A DNA stretch of 64,000 nt from Rivibacter subsaxonicus (GCF_004217215.1 NZ_SHKP01000007.1:434001-498000), one strand, 5' to 3'. Numbered from the stretch's first letter, positions 47,836-57,771 are shown. Numbers and translations are program-made. The notes: generated from the sequence alone by a model not told the origin.

Positions 47836-50073
47836 ATGAACAAGCCAGTCGACTTTCCGATCCGCGGTTTCGAGGCCGACCACGAGATCACCAACACCAG
47901 CGGCAACGCGAGCCTGATGGAAGTGCTCGACGCGCGCCTGAGCCGGCGCTCGGTGCTGCGCGGCGGTATCGGCGGCGCGGCGACGGCCGTGCTGGGTGGC
48001 TTCAGCGTCGCGGCATGCGGCGGCGGCGACGATCCGGCGCCGGCGACACCGGCGCTGCCACCGCCCACCGCGCAGGGCTTCTCGCCGGTGACCACGCTGG
48101 GCTTCACGCCCGTCGCCAAGAGCCTGGCCGACGCGGTCGTCGTGCCCGCCGGCTACACCGCGAGCGTCATCTACGCGCTGGGCGACCCCCTGACGGCCGC
48201 GACACCGGCCTTCAGGAACGATGGCACCGACGCCGACTACGACAACCGGGCCGGCGACCACCACGACGGCATGGAGTACTTCGGCCTCTCGGCCAGCGGT
48301 GCGCGCGAGGCCGGCAGCAACGAACGCGGCCTGCTGGTGATGAACCACGAGGCGCTGACCGACCACTTCCTGCATGTCTCCGGCAGCTCGGCGCGGCCGC
48401 GTCCGGCCGCCGAGTCCGACAAGGAGATCCCGGCCCACGGCGTCTCGGTGGTCGAGGTCCGGAAGAACGGCAGCACCTGGTCCTATGTGCAGGACTCGAG
48501 CTTCAACCGCCGCATCACGCCGCTGACGCCGGTGGAACTCTCCGGCCCGGCGCGCGGCAACACGCTGATGAGGACCCGCTATTCCCCGGCTGGCACCGGC
48601 GGCCGCGGCACCATCAACAACTGCGGCACCGGCTACACGCCGTGGGGCAGCTTCCTGACCGGCGAGGAGAACTGGGCCGGCTACTTCACCCGTGGCGCCG
48701 CCGACGACGCGGCTCGCGCCGATCGCAGCGTCGTCTCGCTGCAGCGCTACGGCCGCACGCAGGGCGCCGCCAGCCGCCACGGCTGGGAAAGCAGCGGTGC
48801 CGACGACAGCTACGCGCGCTGGAACATCGGCAAGCTCGGCAGCTCCGCCTACGGCACCGACGACTACCGCAACGAGCTCAACACCTTCGGCTACATCGTC
48901 GAGATCGATCCCTACGACAAGAGCGCGTCGATCCGCAAGCGCACCGGCCTAGGCCGCTTCGCGCACGAGAGCGCGAGCTTCGGCAGGCTGGTCGCGGGCA
49001 AGCCGCTGGCCGTCTACATGGGCGACGACTCGCGCGGCGAGTACATCTACAAGTTCGTCTCCAACGCCAACTGGGATGCGGCCGACCTGAACCCGGCCAA
49101 TCGCATGGCCGCCGGCGACAAGTATCTCGACAACGGCCGGCTCTACGTGGCCAGGTTCAACGCCGATGGCACCGGCGAGTGGATCGAGCTGAGCATCGCC
49201 AACGCCGCGATCGCCGGCTACGCGGCCTATGCCTTCGCCGACCAGGGCGACGTGCTGATCAACGCGCGCCTCGCCGCCGATGCCGTGGGTGCGACCCGCA
49301 TGGACCGGCCCGAGTGGTGCGCGGTGCACCCGACCAGCGGCGAGATCTACTACACCCTGACCAACAACAGCAGCCGCACCGTCGCCACGCTCGACGCCGC
49401 CAACCCGCGCGCCTACAGCGACCTCAAGGGCGCGTCGACCACGCCGCAGAGCGGCAACGTCAACGGCCACATCCTGCGCATGGCCGAGGCGGGCGGCGAG
49501 GCGGCGGCGAGCAGCTTCACCTGGGACGTTTACCTCTTCGGCGCGCAGTTCGATGCCGACGCCGCCCGGGTCAACCTGTCGGCGCTGACCGCCGACCAGG
49601 ACTTCTCGAGCCCCGATGGCCTCTGGTTCAGCCGCAGCACCGGCCTGTGCTGGATCCAGACCGACGATGGCGCCTACACCGACGCCACCAATTGCATGAT
49701 GCTGGCCGGCGTGCCGGGCAACGTCGGCGATGGCGTGAAGACCACGCTGAGCTACACCAAGGCCGACGGCACGACGCTGGACGTGGCGACCTACATCGGC
49801 AAGAAGCCCTCGGCCGACACGCTGCGGCGCTTCCTGGTCGGTCCGGTCGACTGCGAGATCACCGGCTGCGCCGAGACCCCCGACGGCCAGACGCTGTTTG
49901 CCAACATCCAGCATCCGGGCGAGACGATCTCGGCGGCCAACGTGGCGGATCCGGGCAAGTACCTCAGCCACTGGCCGGGCAATGCCGGCTACGGCGCCGG
50001 TGGCGCTACGGCCCGGCCGCGCTCGGCGACGGTCGCGATCGTCAAGACTGGCGGTGGTCGCATCGGCACCTGA
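47836..50073 (+). CDS. phoX: PhoX-family alkaline phosphatase, Tat-exported
   Basis: 745 residues. The N-terminus has a twin-arginine signal SRRSVLRGG (Arg37-Arg38) and hydrophobic AATAVLGGFSVAACGGGDD. Cys61 after SVAA forms a lipobox, so it may be a Tat-exported lipoprotein. DUF839/PhoX blocks follow: GLLVMNHEALTDHFLH, WGSFLTGEENWAGYF, GLGRFAHESASF, YMGDDSRGEYIYKFV and TLFANIQHPGE. PhoX enzymes use Ca and Fe to release phosphate from organic esters. It is a single gene closed by two hairpins. Confidence 0.92.
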   Translation: MNKPVDFPIRGFEADHEITNTSGNASLMEVLDARLSRRSVLRGGIGGAATAVLGGFSVAACGGGDDPAPATPALPPPTAQGFSPVTTLGFTPVAKSLADAVVVPAGYTASVIYALGDPLTAATPAFRNDGTDADYDNRAGDHHDGMEYFGLSASGAREAGSNERGLLVMNHEALTDHFLHVSGSSARPRPAAESDKEIPAHGVSVVEVRKNGSTWSYVQDSSFNRRITPLTPVELSGPARGNTLMRTRYSPAGTGGRGTINNCGTGYTPWGSFLTGEENWAGYFTRGAADDAARADRSVVSLQRYGRTQGAASRHGWESSGADDSYARWNIGKLGSSAYGTDDYRNELNTFGYIVEIDPYDKSASIRKRTGLGRFAHESASFGRLVAGKPLAVYMGDDSRGEYIYKFVSNANWDAADLNPANRMAAGDKYLDNGRLYVARFNADGTGEWIELSIANAAIAGYAAYAFADQGDVLINARLAADAVGATRMDRPEWCAVHPTSGEIYYTLTNNSSRTVATLDAANPRAYSDLKGASTTPQSGNVNGHILRMAEAGGEAAASSFTWDVYLFGAQFDADAARVNLSALTADQDFSSPDGLWFSRSTGLCWIQTDDGAYTDATNCMMLAGVPGNVGDGVKTTLSYTKADGTTLDVATYIGKKPSADTLRRFLVGPVDCEITGCAETPDGQTLFANIQHPGETISAANVADPGKYLSHWPGNAGYGAGGATARPRSATVAIVKTGGGRIGT

Positions 50074-50078
50074 AACGC

Positions 50079-50102
50079 GAAGGGCACCACGCGGTGCCCT
50101 TC
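50079..50102 (+). terminator. Hairpin just after phoX
   Basis: GAAGGGCACC (50079-50088) pairs with GGTGCCCTTC (50093-50102) around ACGC, 6 bp past the phoX stop. It has no T-tract and lies directly before the stronger terminator at 50112. Confidence 0.7.
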
Positions 50103-50111
50103 AGACCAACG

Positions 50112-50138
50112 AAAAGGGCTCGCACTGCGAGCCCTTTT
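50112..50138. terminator. Bidirectional intrinsic terminator, phoX / rpsT
   Basis: AAAAGGGCTCGC (50112-50123) pairs with GCGAGCCCTTTT (50127-50138) around ACT. A- and T-runs at the two ends serve the convergent phoX and rpsT transcripts. Confidence 0.92.
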
Positions 50139-50158
50139 CTCATCACCCGGAACAGTCT

Positions 50159-50455
50159 TCAGGCGCCGAGCGCCTTGACCTTGGCCGACAGGCGGCTCTT
50201 GTAGCGAGCGGCCTTGTTCTTGTGGAAGATGCCCTTCTCGGCGATCTGGTCGATCGTCTTCTGGGCGGTCTTGAAGGTGGTGGTGGCTTGCGCCTTGTCG
50301 CCGCCGGCGACGGCCTTCAGCACGCTCTTGATCGCGGTGCGGAACTTCGAGCGCAGCGAACTGTTGGCGGCGTTGAGGACGACGTCCTGGCGCGCGCGCT
50401 TGAGGCCCGACGCGGTGCGGACCGTCTTCTTCTTGGCTTTGGCAGAGGTGGCCAT
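50159..50455 (-). CDS. rpsT: 30S ribosomal protein S20
   Basis: 98 residues. It starts [20 protein letters not shown], continues [22 protein letters not shown] and ends [20 protein letters not shown], all diagnostic of S20. About 10 residues longer than E. coli, which is usual in this group. TATACT (50490-50495 minus strand) lies about 35 bp upstream as a -10. Divergent from murJ. Confidence 0.98.
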   Translation of the reverse strand: MATSAKAKKKTVRTASGLKRARQDVVLNAANSSLRSKFRTAIKSVLKAVAGGDKAQATTTFKTAQKTIDQIAEKGIFHKNKAARYKSRLSAKVKALGA

Positions 50456-50489
50456 GGAATTGGGGGTTTATCCGGGTGGAAAGCCTTCG

Positions 50490-50495
50490 AGTATA
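50490..50495 (-). promoter_or_regulatory. -10 box for rpsT
   Basis: AGTATA on the plus strand reads TATACT on the minus strand, 35 bp before rpsT. The -35 is weak (TGGCGT at 50518-50513). Confidence 0.55.
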
Positions 50496-50550
50496 GCAGG
50501 GTCTCCGAAGGCACGCCAGTCGACCGCATCGGAGGTTAGTAGGCACTTTC

Positions 50551-50556
50551 TATAAT
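50551..50556 (+). promoter_or_regulatory. -10 box for murJ
   Basis: Perfect TATAAT 31 bp before the murJ ATG and facing the rpsT promoter. No clear -35 is visible 17 bp upstream. Confidence 0.6.
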
Positions 50557-50587
50557 CAGCCGCCCAACGATCCAAGAACAACAAGCG

Positions 50588-52153
50588 ATGAACCTGCTGC
50601 GTGCCGCCTCCGTCGTCTCCGTGCTGACGCTGGCGTCGCGCATCACCGGACTGGTTCGCGAGCAGATCGTCGCCGCGCTGTTCGGTGCCAGCGTGATGAC
50701 CGACGCCTTCAACGTCGCGTTCCGCCTGCCCAACCTGCTGCGCCGGCTGTTCGCCGAGGGCGCCTTCGCCCAGGCCTTCGTGCCGATCCTGGCCGCCACC
50801 CGCGAGCGCGACGGCGACGCCGCCACCCGCACCCTGGTCAACGCGGTCGCCACGGTGCTGTTCTGGGTGCTGCTGCTGACCAGCGTGCTCGGCGTGCTGG
50901 CCGCGCCCTTGCTGGTGTGGCTGATCGGCGCCGGCCTGCAGCGCAGCGGTGGTTTCGATGCCGCGGTCGTGATGACGCGGATCATGTTCCCGTACATCGG
51001 CTTCATGTCGCTGGTGGCGCTCTCGGCCGGCGTGCTCAACACCTGGCGCCGCTTCGCGGTGCCTGCCGTGACGCCGGTGCTGCTGAACCTGGCGGTGATC
51101 GGCGCCGCGCTCTGGTTCGGTCCGTGGTTCGAGCGCGTCGGCGTGGCGCCGATCTACGCGCTCGCGGTCGGCGTCATGCTTGGCGGCGTGCTGCAGCTGG
51201 CGCTGCAGGTGCCGGCGCTGCTGCGCATCGGCATGCTGCCGCGGATCGGCCTGTCGCCGGCGGCGGTGCGCGCCGCCTGGCACAGCGATGGCGTGCGTCG
51301 CATCCTGCGGCTGATGGCGCCGGCGGTGCTCGGCGTCTCGGTCGCCCAGATCTCGCTGCTGATCAACACCCAGATCGCGACCCAGGTCGGGCCCGGTGCC
51401 GTCTCGTGGCTGACCTACGCCGACCGGCTGATGGAGTTTCCGACCGCGCTGCTCGGCGTCGCGCTCGGCGTGGTGCTGCTGCCGCAGCTGTCGGCGGCGC
51501 AGGCGCGCGGCGACGCGGCCTCGTTCTCGGCGATGCTCGACTGGGGCCTGCGCCTGGTGCTGCTGCTGGCGCTGCCCTGCGCCATCGCGCTGCTGGTGTT
51601 TCCGAGCGCGCTGACCGCGGTGCTCTACCAGCGCGGTGCCTTCAGTGCCGTCGACGTGGCGCAGACGGTGGCGGCGCTGCGCGGCTATGGCGTCGGCCTG
51701 CTCGGGCTGGTCGCGCTCAAGGTGCTGGCGCCCGGCTTCTACGCCAAGCAGGACATCCGCACCCCGGTGAAGATCGCGATCGGCGTGCTGATCCTGACCC
51801 AGCTGCTCAACCTGGTCTTCGTGCCGCGCTTCGGTCATGCCGGGCTGGCGCTGTCGATCGGTTGCGCGGCGCTGGTCAATGCGCTGCTGCTGCTGATAGG
51901 TCTGCTGCGGCGCGGCAGCTGGCGTCCGGCGCCGGGCTGGCCGCTGTTCCTGCTGCGGGTGCTGGCGGCCTCGACGCTGATGGGGCTGCTGCTGGCGTAC
52001 GCGGAACACCGGCTCGACTGGGTCGCGCTCGGCAGCCACGAACTGCGGCGCGCCGGCTGGCTGGCGGCGGTGCTGGGCGCCGCGGCGCTGCTCTACTTCG
52101 GCAGCCTGCTCGCGATCGGATTGCGTCTGCGCCACTTCATGCGCCGCGCCTAG
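50588..52153 (+). CDS. murJ: Lipid II flippase MurJ
   Basis: 521 residues, about 14 membrane helices of the MVF/MviN family. It begins MNLLRAASVVSVLTLASRITGLVREQIVA, with DAFNVAFRLPNLLRRLFAEGAFAQAFVP, a family signature carrying the essential Arg residues. It flips lipid II to the periplasm for peptidoglycan synthesis. Adjacent to rpsT as in many beta-proteobacteria. SirB1-type gene follows. Confidence 0.98.
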   Translation: MNLLRAASVVSVLTLASRITGLVREQIVAALFGASVMTDAFNVAFRLPNLLRRLFAEGAFAQAFVPILAATRERDGDAATRTLVNAVATVLFWVLLLTSVLGVLAAPLLVWLIGAGLQRSGGFDAAVVMTRIMFPYIGFMSLVALSAGVLNTWRRFAVPAVTPVLLNLAVIGAALWFGPWFERVGVAPIYALAVGVMLGGVLQLALQVPALLRIGMLPRIGLSPAAVRAAWHSDGVRRILRLMAPAVLGVSVAQISLLINTQIATQVGPGAVSWLTYADRLMEFPTALLGVALGVVLLPQLSAAQARGDAASFSAMLDWGLRLVLLLALPCAIALLVFPSALTAVLYQRGAFSAVDVAQTVAALRGYGVGLLGLVALKVLAPGFYAKQDIRTPVKIAIGVLILTQLLNLVFVPRFGHAGLALSIGCAALVNALLLLIGLLRRGSWRPAPGWPLFLLRVLAASTLMGLLLAYAEHRLDWVALGSHELRRAGWLAAVLGAAALLYFGSLLAIGLRLRHFMRRA

Positions 52154-52211
52154 ACGAGCGCGCCGGTCCCGGCTTTCCAGCGCCGGCGGCCGGTTCTACA
52201 CTGAGGCCAGC

Positions 52212-53069
52212 ATGACGATCACCGCGCTGACCCCGCTCGAGTACTTTGGCGCCCTGGTGGCCGAGGACGAGGGTTTCGCCCTGACCGAGGCCGCGGCCTC
52301 GGTCGCGCTCGACGAGCAGCCGCGCGTTGACATCCAGGGCGTGCTGTCCGACATCGACGCCCTCGCGGCCCGGCTCAAGGCGCGGCTGCCGGCCGACGCC
52401 GGCGCGCTGCAGCGGCTGCGGCTGCTCAACCGATTCTTCTTCCGCGAGCTCGGCTTCGAGGGCAACGTCAACGACTACTACGCCACCGCCAACAGCTACC
52501 TGCACGAGGTGCTGCGCACCCGGCGCGGCATCCCGATCTCGCTGGCGGTGATCTACCTCGAGATCGCCCAGCAGGTGGGGTTGACCGCGCGCGGCGTCTC
52601 GTTCCCCGGCCATTTCCTGGTCAAGGTGCGGATGCCGCAGGGCGAGGTCGTGATCGATCCCTTCTCCGGCCAGTCGCTGTCGCGCGAGGAGCTCGAGGAA
52701 AGGCTCGGCCCCTACAAGCGCAGCCAGGGTCTGACCGGCGACTTCGAGGTGCCGCTCGGCCTGTTCCTGCAGGCCGCCACGCCGCGCGAGATCGTCGCCC
52801 GCCTGCTGCGCAACCTCAAGGAGATCCACCGCAGCGGCGACGACTGGGCGCTGCTGCTGGCGGTGCAGGAGCGCCTGGTGCTGCTGCTGCCCGACGATGC
52901 CGAGGAGCGCCGCGACCGCGGCCTGGCGCTGGCCGAACTCGGCAACGCCGCCGCCGCCGCCGAAGACCTCGAGCACTACGTGGCGCGCGTGCCCAAGGCC
53001 GAGGACCGCGTCGCCATCGAGCAGCGGGTGGCCGAACTGCGCTCGGCAGGTCGGCCCCGGCTGCACTAG
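52212..53069 (+). CDS. SirB1-family transglutaminase-like/TPR protein
   Basis: 285 residues. The SirB1 N-terminal transglutaminase-like region (about 30-190) has RFFFRELGFEGNVNDYYATANSYLHEVLRTRRGIPISLAVIYLEIA and GVSFPGHFLVK. TPR-like repeats end the protein (ERLVLLLPDDAEERRDRGLALAELGNAAAAAEDLEHYV). The normal transglutaminase Cys is absent, so enzymatic activity is unlikely. No specific role is established. TACACT (52197-52202) lies 9 nt before ATG, implying a near-leaderless transcript. Confidence 0.9.
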   Translation: MTITALTPLEYFGALVAEDEGFALTEAAASVALDEQPRVDIQGVLSDIDALAARLKARLPADAGALQRLRLLNRFFFRELGFEGNVNDYYATANSYLHEVLRTRRGIPISLAVIYLEIAQQVGLTARGVSFPGHFLVKVRMPQGEVVIDPFSGQSLSREELEERLGPYKRSQGLTGDFEVPLGLFLQAATPREIVARLLRNLKEIHRSGDDWALLLAVQERLVLLLPDDAEERRDRGLALAELGNAAAAAEDLEHYVARVPKAEDRVAIEQRVAELRSAGRPRLH

Positions 53070-53244
53070 GCATCGCGCGCGCCAGGCCCAGCGGGCGGAC
53101 CGGAGCCCGCCGCTAGAATTCGAACGATTGCCGGGTCTTGCCGGCCGTGTCGTGCTGCGCCTGGCGCCCGCGTGACACCCGGGCGGCGGCCGGTTTGCGC
53201 TGGCCGGGCCGAGCCCCCTGCGCCCCTCATCCGCTCGCCTCACC

Positions 53245-53979
53245 TTGGCTGATTCGCTGCTGACCTCCGCGCCCCTGACGCGCCAGATGCCGCTGGCGAT
53301 CGCTCCGCAGCCCGCGCCCGCATTCGAGAACTTCATCGTCGGCAGCAACGCGGCCGCGCTGGCGGCGTTGCGTCGCCGCCCGCTGCCGCTGGCGCCCACC
53401 TATCTCTGGGGTGCGGCCGGCGCCGGCAAGACCCATCTGCTGCACGCGCTGGCGGCCGAACTGCGGCTCGCCAGCGGCGCCGCCGTCGGTGCCTTCGGCC
53501 CCGCGGTGACCGAGCCCTGGGCCTGGGACGAGCGCTGGCAGCTGGTGCTGATCGACGACTGCGACCGCCTTGACGCGGCCCAGCAACACGCCGCCTTTGC
53601 GCTCTTCGTCGAGGCCCAGGGGGCCGGCGTGCCGGTCGTCGCCGCCGGCCGGGTGCCGCCGGTCGACCTCGGCGTGCGCGAGGACCTGCGCACCCGTCTC
53701 GGCTGGGGCCTGGTGTTCCATGTCGAGCCGGTGGCCGAGGCCGAGGTGCGTGCGGCGCTGCGGCGCGAGGCCGACCGGCGCGGCCTGTTCCTGCCCGACG
53801 AGCTGATGAGCTACGTGCTGGTGCGCCATGCCCGCGACCTCGGCTCGCTGATGGGCCTGCTCGACCGGCTCGACCGCTATGCGCTCGAGCGCCAGCGCGC
53901 GCTCACCGTGCCGCTGCTGCGCGAGATGCTGGCGACCGAGGCGGCCGAGGCGCAGCAACCCCGGGCACCCACCGCATGA
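53245..53979 (+). CDS. hda: DnaA regulatory inactivator Hda
   Basis: 244 residues from TTG 53245. That start is preferred over ATG 53287 because it keeps RQMPLAI at residues 13-19, which matches the sliding-clamp binding motif (Q-L/M-x-L-x) found at the N-terminus of Hda. The AAA+ domain has Walker A WGAAGAGKTHLLHAL, Walker B LVLIDDCDRLD and sensor region AGRVPPVDLGVREDLRTRLGWGLVF. With the clamp, Hda drives ATP hydrolysis by DnaA to prevent re-initiation. It overlaps the next gene by ATGA. The 175-bp gap upstream has a TAGAAT at 53114. Confidence 0.92.
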   Translation: MADSLLTSAPLTRQMPLAIAPQPAPAFENFIVGSNAAALAALRRRPLPLAPTYLWGAAGAGKTHLLHALAAELRLASGAAVGAFGPAVTEPWAWDERWQLVLIDDCDRLDAAQQHAAFALFVEAQGAGVPVVAAGRVPPVDLGVREDLRTRLGWGLVFHVEPVAEAEVRAALRREADRRGLFLPDELMSYVLVRHARDLGSLMGLLDRLDRYALERQRALTVPLLREMLATEAAEAQQPRAPTA

Positions 53980-54650
53980 ACCTCTGCCTGTTCGACCTCG
54001 ACCACACCCTGCTGCCGCTCGACTCCGACCACAGCTGGGGCGAGTTCATGGTGCGCATCGGCTGGGCCGACCCCGCCGAGCACCGCGCCGGCAACGACGC
54101 CTTCTACGCCCAGTACCAGGCCGGCACGCTCGACGTGGCGGCCTACATCGAGTTCGCGACCCGGCCCTGGCGCGAGCGCCCGGCCGCCGAGCTGGCGCAG
54201 GTTCATGCGCGCTTCATGCGTGAGCTGATCGAGCCGGCGATCCTGCCGCCGGCGCTGGCGCTGGTGGCGCACCACCGCGAGGCCGGCGACCGCCTGGCGA
54301 TCGTCACCGCCACCAACGACTTCGTCACCGCGCCGATCGCGCGCGCCTTCGACGTCGACACGCTGATCGCGGTCGAGCTCGAACGCGCGGCCGATGGCCG
54401 CTGTACCGGACGCGTTGCCGGCGTGCCCTCGTTTCGCGAGGGCAAGGTGGCGCGTGTCGAGGCCTGGCTGGCGGCCGACGGCGCCCGACTCCAAGACTTC
54501 GAGCGCGTGACGGTCTACAGTGACTCGCCCAACGACCTGCCGCTGCTCGAGATCGCCACCGACCCGGTGGCGACCAATCCTTCACCGGCCCTGGCCGTCG
54601 TTGCGCGCGAGCGCGGCTGGCGCGTGCTGAACTTGTTTAGTCCCTCATGA
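53976..54650 (+). CDS. HAD-superfamily IB phosphatase (SerB/CicA-like)
   Basis: 224 residues. Motif I is [16 protein letters not shown] with nucleophile Asp and acid/base Asp; motif II is AIVTATN; motif III/IV is [13 protein letters not shown]. Subfamily IB, the group of histidinol-phosphate and phosphoserine phosphatases. Substrate not visible. It lies in the hda-HAD-pcnB-folK run and overlaps both neighbours by ATGA. Confidence 0.9.
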   Translation: MNLCLFDLDHTLLPLDSDHSWGEFMVRIGWADPAEHRAGNDAFYAQYQAGTLDVAAYIEFATRPWRERPAAELAQVHARFMRELIEPAILPPALALVAHHREAGDRLAIVTATNDFVTAPIARAFDVDTLIAVELERAADGRCTGRVAGVPSFREGKVARVEAWLAADGARLQDFERVTVYSDSPNDLPLLEIATDPVATNPSPALAVVARERGWRVLNLFSPS

Positions 54651-56263
54651 TCAAGAAATTCATCGACAAGCTGCTCGGCCGCGACGAAGACGGCGCCAAG
54701 GCGCGCAAGGCCGCCGGCCCGGTCAAGGCGCGGCGGGTCGAGATCGGCCCGGACGAGCACCGCATCGACCCGAGCCTGCTCGACGAGCGCGCGGTGCGCG
54801 TCGTGCAGACGCTCAAGGAGGCCGGCTTCGAGGCCTACATCGTCGGCGGCGCGGTGCGCGACCTGCTGCTCGGCGTGCGGCCCAAGGACTTCGACGTCGC
54901 CACCAACGCCACGCCGGAGCAGGTCAAGGCCCAGTTCCGGCGCGCCTTCATCATCGGCCGCCGCTTTCGCATCGTCCATGTGGTGCACGGCCGCGGCCGC
55001 GAGCACGAGGTGATCGAGGTCTCGACCTTCCGCGCGGTGCTCGACGCCGCCACTGCAGAGCAGGTCAGCGGCAACGAGAAGACCAGCAAGAGCGAGCTTT
55101 CCGGCAAGTCGCACGTGGTCGACGCCGAGGGCCGCGTGCTGCGCGACAACGTCTGGGGTCCGCAGGACGAGGACGCCGCGCGCCGCGACTTCACCGTCAA
55201 CGCGATGTACTACGACCCGCTGTCGCAGGTGGTGGTCGACTACTTCAACGGCCTGGCCGACGCCCGCAAGAAGGTGCTTCGGATGATCGGCGACCCGGTC
55301 GCGCGCTACCGCGAAGACCCGGTGCGCATCGTGCGCGCGGTCCGCTTTGCGGCCAAGCTGGGCTTTGCGATCGAGCCCAAGACGCGGGCGCCGATCCGCG
55401 AAATGTCGGCGCTGCTCGAGAACGTGCCGGCCTCGCGCCTGTTCGACGAGATGGTCAAGCTGCTGCAGACCGGGCACGCGGTGAAGTCGCTGGCCGAACT
55501 GCAGACGCAGCAGCTGATCGGCCGCGACGAGAAGAACCGCCCGCGCGGCGTGTTTCCGATCCTCGACGCGGTGCTCGACGGCATGGCCAGGGATCCGCAG
55601 TGCGAGCGCTTCGTGCAGCTCGCGCTGCAGGACACCGATCGCCGCGTCGGCGAAGACAAGCCGGTCGCGCCGAGCTTCCTGCTGGCCTGCCTGCTGTGGC
55701 ACGAGGTTCTTGGCCGATGGCAGCAGATCCGCAGCCAGGGCGAGGCGCCGTTCCCGGCGCTGCAGGCCGCGATCGACGCGGTCTTCGATGCCCGCGTCGG
55801 CGACATCTCGGGCCGCGGCAAGCTCGGCGCCGACATGCGCGAGATCTGGTCGATGCAGCCGCGCTTCGAGCGCCGCCTCGGCAACAGCCCCTTCTCGCTG
55901 ATCGAGCAGCCGAGGTTCAGGGCCGGCTTCGACTTCCTGCGCCTGCGGGCGGCGGTCGGCGAGGTCGACGAGTCGCTCGGCACCTGGTGGGAGGAGTTCT
56001 CCTCGACCAACGACGAGATCGAGCGGCGTGCGCTGCTCGACGCCGCGCGCGAGGCCAGCCGCAAGCACGAGCCGGCGCGGCGCGTGCCGAAGGTGCACAG
56101 CGTGCCGCGGGCCGCGCCGGCGGCCGCCGGCGACGCTGCCGAGGCCGATGCCGCGACAGCCGACGCCGCACCGGCCAAGAAGCGCCGCCGTCGGCGCCGC
56201 AAGCCGGCGGGCGAGGGCGCTGCGGTGGCCGCGGCCGGCGGCGAGCAGCACGACGCCGACTGA
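54647..56263 (+). CDS. pcnB: Poly(A) polymerase I
   Basis: 538 residues. Class II nucleotidyltransferase: [32 protein letters not shown] with the GG and DxD motifs, then [12 protein letters not shown] and [13 protein letters not shown], and RNA-binding [14 protein letters not shown]-type segment. An Arg/Lys/Ala-rich tail after about 500 is typical of PcnB in beta-proteobacteria. It adds 3' poly(A) that marks RNAs for decay. The shorter acceptor-type CCA enzyme is excluded by the long C-terminus. Confidence 0.94.
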   Translation: MIKKFIDKLLGRDEDGAKARKAAGPVKARRVEIGPDEHRIDPSLLDERAVRVVQTLKEAGFEAYIVGGAVRDLLLGVRPKDFDVATNATPEQVKAQFRRAFIIGRRFRIVHVVHGRGREHEVIEVSTFRAVLDAATAEQVSGNEKTSKSELSGKSHVVDAEGRVLRDNVWGPQDEDAARRDFTVNAMYYDPLSQVVVDYFNGLADARKKVLRMIGDPVARYREDPVRIVRAVRFAAKLGFAIEPKTRAPIREMSALLENVPASRLFDEMVKLLQTGHAVKSLAELQTQQLIGRDEKNRPRGVFPILDAVLDGMARDPQCERFVQLALQDTDRRVGEDKPVAPSFLLACLLWHEVLGRWQQIRSQGEAPFPALQAAIDAVFDARVGDISGRGKLGADMREIWSMQPRFERRLGNSPFSLIEQPRFRAGFDFLRLRAAVGEVDESLGTWWEEFSSTNDEIERRALLDAAREASRKHEPARRVPKVHSVPRAAPAAAGDAAEADAATADAAPAKKRRRRRRKPAGEGAAVAAAGGEQHDAD

Positions 56264-56307
56264 TCGGCGGCGGGCCACTCCCTCGGGTCGAGCGCGGATC
56301 GACACCC

Positions 56308-57285
56308 ATGAGCGAGGCGCTGCGTGCCTACGTCGGCCTCGGCGCCAACCTCGGCGATGCAAGGGCCACGCTGCGTTCCGCGCTCTGCGCACTCGATGCG
56401 CTGCCCGGCGGCCGCCTGCTCGCCGTGTCCTCGCTCTACCGCAGCGCGCCGATCGACTCGTCGGGACCCGACTACCTGAACGCGGTCGTCGCGCTCGACA
56501 CGACGCTCGACGCACCGGAACTGCTGGCGCAACTGCAGGCGATCGAGGCGGCCCACGGCCGCGAGCGGCCATGGCACAACGCGCCGCGCACGCTCGACCT
56601 CGATCTGCTGCTCTATGGCCACGAGCGCATCGACACGCCGGCGCTGACCGTGCCGCACCCGCGCCTGCACCAGCGCGCCTTCGCGCTGCTGCCACTGCTC
56701 GAGATCGAGCCGCGGATCGACGCGCCCGGACTGGGGCCGCTGGCGGCCTGCCTGCCGGCGCTGGCCGACCAGCGCGTCGAGCGCAGCGGCACCCGGCTCG
56801 ACCTGCGCCTGCGCGCCTTCGCCGACGCCGACTTCGACGCCGTGGTCGAGCGCTGGCATGCCTGCAACCGCAACGCCTACTCCTACGTCGCCGGGCACCA
56901 GCGCCACACGCTGGCCGATGCGCGCACCTTCTTTCGCGAACGCCTGATGCCGAGCGCCGAGATCACGCTGGCCTGCAGCCTGGTCGGGCAAACGCTCGGC
57001 CTGATCGCGCTTGAGCCCGAGGCGCAGCCCGGACGCGGCTGGGTCAGGCAGTTGGCCGTGTTCGACGGCGAGCAGCGGCGCGGCGTCGGCAGCTTGCTCG
57101 TCGAGCACGCCAAGGCGCGCTGCCCCGCGGGGCTGCGGCTCTACACCTTTGCCCGCAACGCGCCGGCCCGCGCCTTCTATGCCGGCCACGGTTTCGAGGC
57201 GATCGCCTTCGGCACCAGCCCGGCGCCGGAGTCCGAGCCCGACGTGCTCTACGGCTGGCCGGCCCCAACAGGAGAACTTCGATGA
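56308..57285 (+). CDS. folK: HPPK (FolK) fused to a GNAT acetyltransferase
   Basis: 325 residues, about twice normal FolK length. Residues 1-160 are 6-hydroxymethyl-dihydropterin pyrophosphokinase: [33 protein letters not shown] and signature [18 protein letters not shown]. Residues 165-315 form a GNAT domain: [43 protein letters not shown] with acetyl-CoA loop QRRGVG (256-261) and [19 protein letters not shown]. No stop or shift separates them. FolK makes the folate precursor; the acetyl acceptor is unknown. The end overlaps the next gene by ATGA. Confidence 0.9.
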   Translation: MSEALRAYVGLGANLGDARATLRSALCALDALPGGRLLAVSSLYRSAPIDSSGPDYLNAVVALDTTLDAPELLAQLQAIEAAHGRERPWHNAPRTLDLDLLLYGHERIDTPALTVPHPRLHQRAFALLPLLEIEPRIDAPGLGPLAACLPALADQRVERSGTRLDLRLRAFADADFDAVVERWHACNRNAYSYVAGHQRHTLADARTFFRERLMPSAEITLACSLVGQTLGLIALEPEAQPGRGWVRQLAVFDGEQRRGVGSLLVEHAKARCPAGLRLYTFARNAPARAFYAGHGFEAIAFGTSPAPESEPDVLYGWPAPTGELR

Positions 57286-57758
57286 AGCATGCCTTTGCCT
57301 GCGTGTTCGCCGTGCTGGCGCTGGCGGTGGACGCCGGTGCCGCGCCGATCGACCAGATGACCTGGCTGGCCGGCTGCTGGCAGTCCGAGTCCGGCTCCGG
57401 CGAGCGCCAGATCGACGAGCAATGGATGGCGCCGCTCGGCGGCGCGATGCTCGGCAGCGGTCGCACCGTCGGCGGCGGCCGGCTGCTCGAGTACGAGCAG
57501 ATGCTGATCCGCGACGACGACGGCGTCCTGGTGTACACGGCCAAGCCCTCGCGCCAGCCGCAGGCCTCGTTCAAGTCGATCGAGATCGGCGACGGCGTGG
57601 CGGTCTTCGAGAACAAGGCGCACGACTTTCCGCAGCGCGTGATCTATCGCCGGGCCGGTGACGGTGGTCTTGCGGCGCGCATCGAGTGGCAGTTGCGCGG
57701 CCAGCCGCGCGCGATCGACTTCAACTTCCGCCGGGTCGCGTGCCCCGGCCAGCCCTAG
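57282..57758 (+). CDS. Secreted DUF6265-like protein
   Basis: 158 residues with a signal peptide (about 1-20, [17 protein letters not shown]). Opening [36 protein letters not shown] and [14 protein letters not shown] are typical of the small periplasmic DUF6265/lipocalin-like family. Function unknown. Translationally coupled to the FolK-GNAT gene. Confidence 0.75.
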   Translation: MKHAFACVFAVLALAVDAGAAPIDQMTWLAGCWQSESGSGERQIDEQWMAPLGGAMLGSGRTVGGGRLLEYEQMLIRDDDGVLVYTAKPSRQPQASFKSIEIGDGVAVFENKAHDFPQRVIYRRAGDGGLAARIEWQLRGQPRAIDFNFRRVACPGQP

Positions 57759-57771
57759 GGTCTGCTGACAC

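Noticed and set aside
54647-56263. pcnB considered as tRNA CCA-adding enzyme
   Set aside because: The length, basic C-terminal tail and position before folK match poly(A) polymerase. The tRNA gene in the window also encodes its own CCA.
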